Below, piece after piece: positions 11,700-21,884 of a stretch of 64,000 bases of DNA. Source of the DNA: Sinonovacula constricta (lineage: Eukaryota > Mollusca > Bivalvia > Cardiida > Solecurtidae). The first letter of the stretch is position 1. The number at the start of each line of letters is the position of its first letter. The stretch covers positions 24,500,731 through 24,564,730 of the forward strand of contig CM017558.1 of NCBI GenBank assembly GCA_007844125.1. The letters are read 5' to 3'. The translations under genes and the position numbers were made by a program. A model generated the notes under the pieces. It had not been told where the DNA came from. It did no database searches and saw nothing but the letters and a program-made list of their open reading frames with translations.

Positions 11700-12859
11700 T
11701 TTGACTTTTTTGTCAAAATTATTTCCGTGTGTTATTCTTGTCTTGTATTTGACCAAGGCAGTAGTTGAGAACTTCTATCAAAATATATTTGAAGAAGTGA
11801 CCTGCCAAAATAGATGTGTATGTTATAGTTTACTTCAATCTGAATATATTTCATTTAACTAGTTGAAGTCTATGTTTGTGTTGTTTTTAAGATAAACATT
11901 CTTCGAAGGTTGTCATATTTTATTAAATAATACCTGTCTAATGCGTTTTTGAAATTCTTTTAGGTGAAGATGTTCAATGTGAATAATTTGTGTATTAAAG
12001 ATTGGACAACCAAATAAAGAAGTAAGATGGATAACTAAATTTGTTTACAGTTCCTGGAAACTTTGAAAAAAACATTGTGAAAAAAGAAAAAGTTATTTAT
12101 AGGTCAATATTAAGAATATTGATGGAAAGTAAAGAAACAAATATTCAGCATAATACTGCTTATTTTGTATTTTATATGCCATTAACTGAACAAAGTTACT
12201 AAGATAAACTTTATTAAAATGCTGTTAAGAATCATGCATACCTGAAACCTTAGTGACATTATGTAATAAGAACATGATTTTTGTTTGTTTCATGTTAAAC
12301 TATCACAATAAAGCCTGTTCCATATTCTATAAATTTATATGCCATGTTCGTTCACATGACGTCGGCTAAATAAAGGTTTTTAAGTGTATTGCAACATTGT
12401 GTCTTGTTTTTCTTTAAGATGTGTGTATCTGTACATGATATTTTCTATACCTCATGAAGTATGCACTAAATCTGCTTTAAATCTGCTCTATACAGATTGT
12501 TACTTGAGGTTCTAGACAAAACTTATAAGTTCAATGAATTGGCAAAGAACTGCAATTTCTTTTGCTGAGCATGAAAGAAAATGTTTCCTTTAGCCCTACA
12601 TTATTGTTTGTTTGGTGTACGCGATTGACTAAGTGAAAATTGTTAAAGGTCAATCTCTTTTCCTATACAAAGAATGCACTAATATTTTTAGTGTAAAAGT
12701 AAAAGCCACAATCCACTAAGCTTTCCTTAAAATAGTAATATTACCACAACCAAACCTATTTTTTTAAATAGACATTAACTTTACTTTTGACATATAAACA
12801 CCTCTCAAACTTTTCTTCAATCTTACAAACAAGCAATCATTTCAAAAGGGCATACATTT
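11700..12859. other. Non-coding spacer between convergent RecQ-like and Cys4 genes
   Basis: AT-rich sequence with several AATAAA signals (for example near 12307) and no ORF with recognisable content. Confidence 0.5.
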
Positions 12860-13871
12860 TTATTGGCATTTCAAAGGAACCGTAACCAATGGTATTTTTA
12901 AATAGATTTTTTCTTTGTCCGGTGTCAGCATTCTTTTCTTATTATTAATTCTCATTTCAGCCTGTCTGAAAAAGTTATCATCACATAATCACATAACAAT
13001 TACCTGTATATTAACTATTGTGAAAAAAGAAACATCAGAAAGCATAATTTAGGAACAAGCATTTGGTGCTTTCACAATATATGGCACAGCCTTTGCACAA
13101 AAATAATGGTGTAGTTTTTAATCCTGAATAATAGTATTCCTAAGAACAATGGATGTCAATTAACATCATCATCAACTGTTGTTATTAACGTAGAAATTGT
13201 CTTTTAAAACCTGTTGATAATAATGCACTTATCATTGTAAAAATGAGATCCCAGACCTAGAGAATAGCAGGGATTTTCACTTTGAGGCAAGCAAAAAAGT
13301 TGTGGCTTGATCTTTTGACTATGTTTATCAAGTGAACACTCTATATACAATGAACAACCGTGCCATCTTCCCATATACATAAAGAAAATTCTTTCCTTAG
13401 CTATGGGAATATAGGTTACATTGGACAGAGCGATCTAGAAGTAAGTGATGCATATAAATTGACTTGTTGTTCTCAAAGTAACTGGGAAGATTTAAGTGCA
13501 ATCATATATATTTAAAATTTACACATATCACATAACAACAGAAATGTAAAAAGAAACGTGTTATCTAGTGCACACTGGTGCTTTTTTCATTCAAACATAC
13601 CACATTTTATAATCTGATTTTAAAATTGTCATGGGTAAAACTTGGATTATGTCAAAACCGGCAAGACCTACCTTTGAAACTCTGAGAAAGTACTCGTTTG
13701 CCGAATGCATGTCCTGCATACCAAACTGACATGCTGAGATGCAGCTGGAAAGTACTTGTTGACCAATACTTTTAAGTCAATTTGTGTGGTAGTGGTAATA
13801 TTTACACTATTGGCATCCAATTTACAACAAAAGCAACATCTGTGCTTTTCGTATGATCCATCAGCAGACAT
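12860..13871 (-). CDS. Small Cys4 zinc-motif protein, two coding exons
   Basis: A reading from ATG at 13871 to a donor at 13672 (CAAAG|GTAGGT) joins in phase to an acceptor before 12965 (TTTTTCAG) and runs to TAA at 12860, giving 101 residues. A likely non-coding first exon ends at 14486 (AAAAG|GTAAGC); it has an in-frame stop, which supports the start in the second exon. The protein has paired cysteines HRCCFCC and, about 35 residues later, VCRTC, a spacing like ZAD-type or other small Cys4 fingers, then a basic tail. It faces the RecQ-like gene and so may be the fourth gene of the mobile cluster. A poly(A) signal overlaps the stop codon. The family is not firmly identified. Confidence 0.55.
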
Positions 13872-14486
13872 ATTAGCACTAGATGGAGGGATGTGACACC
13901 CAGTAGTTGTTGGAGAATACTCTGAAAAAAAAAAGAATTGGGACTCATTCACAGAAATGTAGTTGTATGACAAATAAAATGTCAGTGTTCATGTCTTGCA
14001 CCTGCCTTAAGTTGGAGGTTTAAACTTTATGAACTTTATACTGCCAAAGGTCAATACTGACTACATAAGAGAGGCGCAAGTCATGAACAATGACAATTTA
14101 AGACTAATATAATTACGAAGATTTTAATGAAAACATAAAATAACTAATCTAAAATATCATTTAAAAAGCATAAACCTTGCTGTGTTCTTTCAAGTTATTG
14201 TTTTTCATTAAACACAACATTGTTTGTATAGTTTTTAGCATCAAAAAAATATTATAAATGAGTTTAAATACCTAGTACCCGGCAATTAAATCATATTTTC
14301 TATAAAGTTAATGTTGACATTACCCCACCACGCACTTCAACAATGTAAAAGCTAAAAAAGCATACCATTACGGTCAGTCGTATATCTAATCATATAATTA
14401 TTTATAAGAAAATCATAACAATAACTCATTCATTCAATATCATCCATTAAAACACTCAAAGAAACAATGAAAATCTCATGCTTACC

Positions 14487-16690
14487 TTTTCTTCAGTGTC
14501 TATTTAGAATTTCGTATTTCACGCGAGGTCACAATCAGGGACGGACTACTTTCTCTGCATATGATTCCCGAGGTATATTTCGAAGAAATCGCCGAGGGGT
14601 CCCGATTGAACCTAAACTATAATCAAGACGTGGACTTCCATATATTTCTGTACTCCCTTGCCCTCGCTAGTCTTCGTTCCCAGAGACCAAATTAGCAAAG
14701 CTGAACAGGTAAGGCTGTCTCAGAAACAAAGAATAATTAACAAATATTCAGTTATTTATATTATCTGGTGGTTTTTATCAGAAAAGTAAATGGGCAGCGT
14801 ACCAATAAAATGTGTGGTTTACAAGTGAACTGGTCATATTAAAACAATGGTATAAGTGTAAAAGTTAGTTTAAATGTGTGTTGTTGTTTATTTTGTTTAT
14901 TTTTATCTATTTTTATTTTTTTTTTTTTTTGGTGTTGTTGATGTTGTTTTTTTTTGTTTTTTGTTAATTGGTTCTGTTTGTTGTTGTTTTTCTAAGAACA
15001 CGTTCACAACTATTTGACTTTAATCATTATGAATCAGTCAGAAAATACGTGCGTCCCATGGTGAAAGTCTTTTACGAAATTTTAACTTTACCAAGTGTGC
15101 CATATGATAATAATTTAGAATTTTAAATGAAATTATAGATAATTATATATTATTTGGTAATAAAATAAAGCGAAAAGGGAAAGTTTACTTTGCAACAATT
15201 TGCAATGTGACAGGGGAGCTAACTGCCTTCACATGCCTAAGTTATCATCGATTGTCCCCCTTCCATACACGTTTTCATTGAGGAGCGCAACCCTACTATT
15301 CATTGCATTACGCTTATCTCGTGTTCTTAATAACGAAATAATGAGGTGCCTACTAATGTTGTCATGTACAGTTACCGTACCTATATTTTTGTTTGTTTTT
15401 ACATTTAAAAATTTCGTTATATGAATCAACTCATTGGGTCCGAGAGACGAGTTAAATCGGCGCTGAAAAAAAGCGCCCCTCATGCCTGGAGACATCTCAT
15501 CTCGTCGAATTTTACCTGTGTCTGGCTCCAAGTGCTGCATTAAGGCGACCATGACAATGTCTCGGCCACTGACGAAAGCCGCTTTATTGCGCGCATCATA
15601 TATGCTGGTTTTAACTTGTGTCTTCAGACACTTTCAAGTCCTGGCCGATCAAGTACATCGCAGTATTGTAAATACAAACGTCATCTTAATTTTACTCTAT
15701 GACTTAAATCCTTTTTGTTATTCATATATTGTATTGTAGCAAGATAACAGAAAAATAAACATCTATTTTGTATTATCAGCTTGTTTGTTTAGGAATTTAT
15801 GTGTTTGCCAGTTGGACTTAAAGGAAACTTGCTCCAAGCCATTATGCTGTTTTTAATGAGACACATGCAGTTACTCTTCCCATACATGTGAACTCTCCCG
15901 CTTTTGGAGGGAGACTGCCTCTTTTAAGGTTCAAAATTGTTTGAAAATGGGGGTGTTTTACCCATTTTGAGAAATCTCCCTACTTGAAAGCAGATATCTT
16001 CCTTCTTTGAATATAACAAATCTCCCACTTTGGCCTCAGAAAAAGCTCACACATATGTCTTCTGAGAGCATTATTTTCAGACTAAGTATATAATTTGCAG
16101 TTAGTTTTTGTAGAACAAATGTTTATTTTTATTGGCTTTGGTTAAATATATGTTGTGTTGTCAGCTCTTTTTTATTATGTTTATCTTTGCCAAATTATTA
16201 AAGAAAATTGAATGTGACAGTATCTTCCAGTTAGATTTTAATAAGTAAATTTGTAGTCTTTCATAAAATTGTCTTAAGCAAAAAGTGGCAGGCTATAAAA
16301 GATATGATAATCAATTTGAACTTGGCAGGCATTTTGTTATGGGCATGAATATCAGAATTTCAACTGTGTAAAGATGTATAGTTTTACAAACACATCTGTT
16401 CATTTACACAACTGTACTTGGTGATAGATATCTCTGGTATAAAAACAACAGAAAAATAAGCAAAAGTATAGAAAGTATAATATAAAACATAACCACGATA
16501 AATAAAACAAATTTGTATATCTAGTCGCTATCAGAATTATGTTTTAGATGTTTTAATGCCCTCCATGTTTTAACCAAAAATGAAAATGGACACTGTCTCC
16601 ACTATCTTAAAATTAAGCAAGTCACTTTAATGACTTAGTTACCTCTCCTAATATATAATAATATATTGCAAAATATTTAACCATTTGTAG
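14487..16690. other. Intergenic region with an unidentified ORF and a dispersed repeat
   Basis: Upstream of the Cys4 gene. At 14567-14625 there is a segment similar, in direct orientation, to 4476-4550 (CCCGAGG, then CCGAGG, CCGATTGA, ACCTAAAC). A T-rich low-complexity tract lies at 14890-14990. A dispersed repeat at about 15850-16070 recurs inverted at 42450-42665. No gene can be named. Confidence 0.45.
15229..15552 (-). CDS. Unidentified ORF of 107 codons
   Basis: An open frame on the minus strand whose sequence looks protein-like at its start (RDIVMVALMQHLEPDT just around the first Met). A potential donor (ACACAG|GTAAAA) lies about 13 codons in. The frame stays open about 30 codons upstream of the Met before a stop. 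It may therefore be one exon of an unknown gene, perhaps another accessory gene of the neighbouring cluster, or chance. No domain is recognised. Confidence 0.25.
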   Translation of the reverse strand: MVALMQHLEPDTGKIRRDEMSPGMRGAFFQRRFNSSLGPNELIHITKFLNVKTNKNIGTVTVHDNISRHLIISLLRTRDKRNAMNSRVALLNENVYGRGTIDDNLGM

Positions 16691-16697
16691 TTTTCAT

Positions 16698-17016
16698 TTT
16701 GTTTTGTTTATTGGGTTTATCATTCCACCAGCAGTATCTTCAGTTATCTGAAGACAGTATCCACTTGAAGCAGATATAGTGTTGTCTTTACTGTGTATAG
16801 CATGCCATGAACACCTGGCATGATACCACACCCAGTCACATTATCCTGACACCGGGCAAACCAGTCATGGAACTACCTGTATATTTGCTGGAGAGTTAGC
16901 AAGGGAGCTATGCCACTACGATTTTGAACGACTTTGGTATGTCACGGCCTGGGATCGAACCCAGGGCCTCCCTAATGTGGAGTCGACGCTCTACCAATTG
17001 GGCTACCAGGTCTGGT
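16698..17016 (-). repeat. tRNA-derived SINE (family 1)
   Basis: The right end, read on the minus strand, is a tRNA-like head (TGGTAGCCCAATTGGTAGAG, then box B GGTTCGATCCCAGGCC). The body is shared with 56403-56715 and 58928-59232, including GTGAACACCTGGCATGATACC and CAGTCACATTATCCTGACAC. The tail ends near an AATAAACAAA-type sequence. The tRNA part is too degenerate to be a working tRNA gene. Confidence 0.8.
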
Positions 17017-17584
17017 AGTTTACATTTTGTCATGAAATTTATTTAAACATAGCAAAATGTTTGTGAAATCTTTTGGATTGTTCAAGAAACACATATGAGT
17101 CTCTAGTTAATCCCAATGGACAATCCTTACTGCAGTTGTTAGCTAATAATTTATTTATTAATACTGACACAGTGGTCTTTGAAATATAAACTCTAAAAGT
17201 CAACACACTGTTTTCGGTATATTTTATGAAACTCAACATCACAAAGTTACAATAATTGATAGATTATTTTGTGAACAATTTTATGGAATGCTATGAGTTT
17301 TAAGACACGTATAAGCAAATCACAAGGAATTGTAAAACTATAATGTACTGATAACATGGACAAACAACACACTCTTCACACTTGTATAAATAAAGATAGT
17401 ATTTCCATAAATAAAATTTTACTAGGTTACTAGCATCATGTTGGATATGTTGCTAAGTACTGTAAAAGTGCAGAACATTAAAAAAAAACTGCCAGCCTCC
17501 AGATATGTGCTACTACAACAAGAAAATAAACACAAAACATTTGAGCCACAATACAAAATAATAGATTCTTGTTTTTTCTTTGTT

Positions 17585-18005
17585 TATTACAGTTCATTTG
17601 AAGGAGATACATTGCTGCCATAACTGTGTACAGCATGCTGTGAACACCTGGAATGATATAGTCACAATATCTGGACACTAAGCCGGTCAGTCATAGAACT
17701 ATTTGTATATCAGGGATGAATCCAGGGGCGGCACATCCACACACCAACCAGGTAAAAGAGTAGCATTGTGAAAACACATTTTTATATATATATATAGAGT
17801 ATTTACAGCAATAAAGTTGAATGAATCTTGATTCATACCAAGCCATCAATATTTCTGGATTCCCTCCTGTTGTATATATGCTGCTTGTATTTGCTTGTAT
17901 GTAAGAAAGAAAGCTATATCACTACCATTTTATACAACTTTCATACCTGGATTTGAATCCATGGCCTCTTGTAACCAGAGCTGAGGCTCTAGCAACTGCT
18001 AAAAA
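17585..18005 (-). repeat. Diverged SINE family 1 copy
   Basis: 17590-17700 keeps the body motif (TGTGAACACCTGGAATGATA), and 17940-18000 keeps a decayed tRNA-like head in the same orientation. About 150 bp of another dispersed repeat (similar to 81-240, reversed) sits between them at 17715-17860. Confidence 0.55.
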
Positions 18006-18525
18006 TCAACCAGGATTTCATAACTTAACAACTTACTATATTGTTAACAACAAAATATCAGCAATTAGAATCAGAATATTTGATTGCTTAAAATCTTGTT
18101 AAGTAGAACCAGCACAATGTTTAAAATAAAATGTTATTCTAGAGCCTGCTTGCCTCAAATTGATCTGGTAAGGCAATCAAAACAAGATCACCCATCTCTT
18201 GTAAGATGTGTCTGACCTGGATTATTATTTTTCACTTTTGAGCCTACTGCAATATGTTCAGCTACCTATGTATGTACAATGTAATTGTAAGCAGATTGTG
18301 ACAACTAACATTTAAGTATCGGTTAACATATAATGTTGCTGGATAGAGTTACCAGCACACCGCAGTCCAGCACAAAACATGTTAATCATAACAATGGAAT
18401 GGAGAATGATAACAGATAAAAAAAAAACCTTCATGCTTTAAATAATATGTATAACCTGTAAAAGTTTCAAACATATTGTATAAATCTCAACAGTGATATA
18501 AATCTAAATGTACAACGACACATTC
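18006..18525. other. Non-coding, 3' flank of glycosyltransferase gene
   Basis: AT-rich sequence that should contain the 3' UTR of the minus-strand GT32 gene. No other feature is visible. Confidence 0.4.
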
Positions 18526-19746
18526 CTAATGCTGTTTACTCTTGTATATTTTATAGTTTGGAGCTATCTGTACAATGGGTGTTGATGTTACTGAACTATA
18601 CGAGGACATATAGTTGTAGAAGTTCCACCAGCCGTACGTCCGATACCACTTGTGGTCTATAAATGCATACTTGTTAGGCTTGCGCACCAGACCATGTCGC
18701 TGCAAGTCCACACAGGCCCTCTTTTGTAGGTGTGTTAAATGATCAAAACCCTTGCACCATCTGTATAAAGGCCAGTACCCATTCTCATCAATACTGAATA
18801 TAAAATACTGAGTATTAGCAATATACACTGAAGCTTCATCCTCCATGGGTAAGCTCCCTTTGTTGAGGTAGGGAGAGTTATCTGCTTTATCATCAAGACT
18901 ACGGTTATGGTAAAGGGTAAAGGTTGCTTTCTCTTTCGGGAGATTGTTATAGATTTGGTACTGTGTGGTCACATACCCGGGACCAGTTGAGTCCCACACA
19001 GCCTGCATGTGCTCAAATGTGTACAGGTTCTCCATTAACTGCTTCAAGAATGGATGTCGGGCTCGACACATCATCACAGCATTGTTGATAAGGTAGGGAA
19101 CCCAGGCTCTGAATGCAGACATTGGGTAGGGCTCCGGCATAAACACACAACCATGTTTAGTAATAGCAGCATCCAGGGGCCGGTAGTTCACTGCATCCAT
19201 GTCTGCATACACACCACCATAGTGATACAGCACAAAATATCGCAAGGCATCTGCTCGGCGAATCTTTTGATGGGAGTAGTAGTACCCATCCCAGACAGGC
19301 AGGAACCAGGGGTAGTGGTCCTTAATGAGCTCCCTTGCACTGTCATCTGTCCACAGGTAATACTCCCAGGATGGGTTGTTATGGATGAAAGACTTGATGT
19401 TATCAACAAATTGTGGTGGAATGTTCGTATCTTTCCATGTCTGGTGAATGATACGCTGGATTTTAGGCTTATCACTGCCACTAATGTCAAAGTCATGGAT
19501 GACGTTAGGCTCAAACGGCATGTAGTCTTCCAGATTAACATGTCTGGGGATGCTGATTTCTGTGGGTGTTTTGAGGACCGTATGATACAGCAGCAGTATG
19601 GCAAACAAACTGACAGGAGCCACCAGTCGCCAGTTGATGTTGGCACACCTGCTAGTCAAGGTGCCCATGGATCGTTTAGGGGTTACATACACCTGACTTC
19701 TAGGTGGAGGCCACAGCTGCTGAGCCCGGGACCTTAGCTGCTGCAT
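18526..19746 (-). CDS. Type II membrane glycosyltransferase, GT32 (OCH1-like) family
   Basis: Encodes 406 residues in a single coding exon. The chosen ATG follows an acceptor directly (GTTTCAG|ATG), so a non-coding 5' exon is expected upstream; it was not found. A short cytosolic tail is followed by one membrane anchor (about residues 41-58) and a lumenal catalytic domain. The family signature is clear: IHQTWKD (100-106), FxxYxLWxDD (about 127-135), RRADALRYFVLYHYGGVYADMD (163-184) with the DXD metal and sugar-nucleotide motif at D182-D184. The C-terminal third is rich in aromatic residues and has WWNFYNY near the end. Enzymes of this family act in the Golgi on glycolipids or glycoproteins; donor and acceptor cannot be read from sequence. 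No break or odd composition is seen. Confidence 0.9.
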   Translation of the reverse strand: MQQLRSRAQQLWPPPRSQVYVTPKRSMGTLTSRCANINWRLVAPVSLFAILLLYHTVLKTPTEISIPRHVNLEDYMPFEPNVIHDFDISGSDKPKIQRIIHQTWKDTNIPPQFVDNIKSFIHNNPSWEYYLWTDDSARELIKDHYPWFLPVWDGYYYSHQKIRRADALRYFVLYHYGGVYADMDAVNYRPLDAAITKHGCVFMPEPYPMSAFRAWVPYLINNAVMMCRARHPFLKQLMENLYTFEHMQAVWDSTGPGYVTTQYQIYNNLPKEKATFTLYHNRSLDDKADNSPYLNKGSLPMEDEASVYIANTQYFIFSIDENGYWPLYRWCKGFDHLTHLQKRACVDLQRHGLVRKPNKYAFIDHKWYRTYGWWNFYNYMSSYSSVTSTPIVQIAPNYKIYKSKQH

Positions 19747-19752
19747 CTGAAA

Positions 19753-21880
19753 CATGCAGGAACAGATATCAAAAATAGACAGACTGAACCATTTCAATGA
19801 TTTGGAGATAGATACAAGGAATGATACAAAAGAATTAATGAGAGATAAAAACATGTGTGTTGTGAATAATAGTCAAGGCGGCTTGTAACATCTGGTATCA
19901 AGGGAAAGACAGATTAAATTAGTTAATAGATAAACAGTTAATCAATACAACATGATAAAAAAACTTGGACAAAACTACACAGGATTAGGTTAAAATAGGA
20001 AAGATTGAAACATACTGTGACAGATAAATGGGAAAATACTAGACAACTGTGACACATATGGAAAGTGAATTAGAATACACAGCAGCATGGATATATCAGG
20101 GCTTATTCTAGACATATTCTTATGGAGTATAATATTATCCTTAAAGATATGACAAGCTTTATGAACTTTTTCACCAGCACCTACACCCATGAAACACAAA
20201 CATCCGGCCAATCAGGGGAGATCAGATGTTGATAGGTAAATTTAGTTTAAACCTACTTCTTTAGAGATGATTGGGAAACAAGATCTTTCCACTTATGTTA
20301 ATCCCTCTCTACTGCCCACTTCCTGGGTAGAACCAGTACTCAGGTACTGAGTACCTGGAGCAATGTGCAGTAAATAGTTTTGCTTAAGGACTAACATCCC
20401 GTGGTCAGTTTCGAATTTGAGTTTGGGACCCTCCGATCCACTAGACATGATAAATGAGATACAAAATATAAATATAGAAAGCCTGTACATTTTGAAATAG
20501 TGGTCTTAGACAATTTCAATAAAACTTATTTCATGGTGATGCAATAAGAAAAAAACATTTATTAGTAATTTCTATCTTTAAATAATACATTATTTTTGTT
20601 AAGGTAGTTTATAACAGATAATGAGAGCAACAAATTACATAAACTGTAAATTAAATGTTATTGAATATAAGATATGTGTGGCATGTCAGGGATAGAAAGA
20701 TGGTAGCTCCATGTTTGTCAACAATATAATACCCTGGGCATACTGCATAGCAAAATACAAAACAATTACCAAATCCACCAATCAACATCTGTATAATGCT
20801 GACATAGATAGTTGGTTGTGAAAGCTAAAGGCTAACAGAGTATTGTACATTAAAGTGATGTTAATGAAACCTATGCATATGGTTAAAATATTAATGAGAG
20901 AAGTGGGATTAAAGCCCAGATTAAAACAATTGTTATTAGGCTTTTATTATTTACTGAATATCGGCCACTGCCAGTTTGAAGTGACCGAGATCTGGCAGGC
21001 TTACAATGATAGCTGGAAGTTAATTCCACAAATACCCAACTCGCCATATGCCTATGGGAGAAAGGCGAGGGTAAACAAATCCATTGATAAAGACCAATAC
21101 CCTACAACAAATAAAAACAAGGACTTACCATAATTAAACCTAGTAAAATCAGCCCACTTCCTTGCCAAGCTTTTATAATGTTTATAAACTCTCACCACTG
21201 AAGAATCATTTAAACCAGGCACCATTAATCAAACATCATAAACACACATGAAAAAACTGCCTTTATTTCCATGCCACCAGGCCATACCCTCTGACTATAC
21301 ACATGTGTGAAGGTAGTAGTGTTATACCTGTTACCTGTACAAACATGCCACACTCACTCTTACACCATACAGGTGTGCATTCACCCATGACTGAGCCATG
21401 TGTATTGGCTTCCCCATAATCAATACACCAGGCATATATTTCTTCAGTCAATCTTTATGATGTTAGTAAACAGAAGATTACAGTAAAATAGGAGGACAAA
21501 CATAATTCAATCTATGGGAAATCCAATCAAAAAGATATAAATAACCAACAAGTGATTTACATTATTAAAGTACGTAGAAGGTCTAAAAGAGGAAAGGATT
21601 GAGAAGGGGGTCTTTAGGGTTATTAAGACAGACAGCGAGTGTTTGACTGTGAGTGAAGGTATTTAGACGAGCTTGGCTTTTGCCTTTGTGAATATATCTA
21701 TCAAGACATTAGGGTAATATTAGTGACAACAAGCCATTATAGGAGACGAGGACTGCAGATGAATGTTTTGGTAAAGCCACATGTTCTCCGCTGGTCAGCT
21801 ATAAGACCTCTTCTTATGAAAGGCTTTGCTCAGATTGGGAATTGAACCCACACATACAGGAAGTATTTACACTGTGAGTA
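19753..21880. other. Non-coding region between GT32 gene and minisatellite
   Basis: AT-rich DNA. A short motif near 20310-20345 (CACTTCCTGGGTAGAACCAGTA) recurs at about 28122-28144 and is probably a dispersed repeat tail. No exon is supported. Confidence 0.45.
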
Positions 21881-21884
21881 TAAT

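Noticed and set aside
16920..17010. Possible functional tRNA gene
   Set aside because: Box A and B are present but arms do not pair well and the segment is the head of a SINE with matching bodies elsewhere; the same applies at 24857, 26760-27380, 49160 and 56640.
19054..19737. 227-codon plus-strand ORF
   Set aside because: Antisense shadow of the well-supported GT32 coding exon.
20293..20490. 65-codon ORF with a signal-peptide-like start
   Set aside because: Its second half is a dispersed repeat motif (CACTTCCTGGGTAGAACCAG) also at about 28122.
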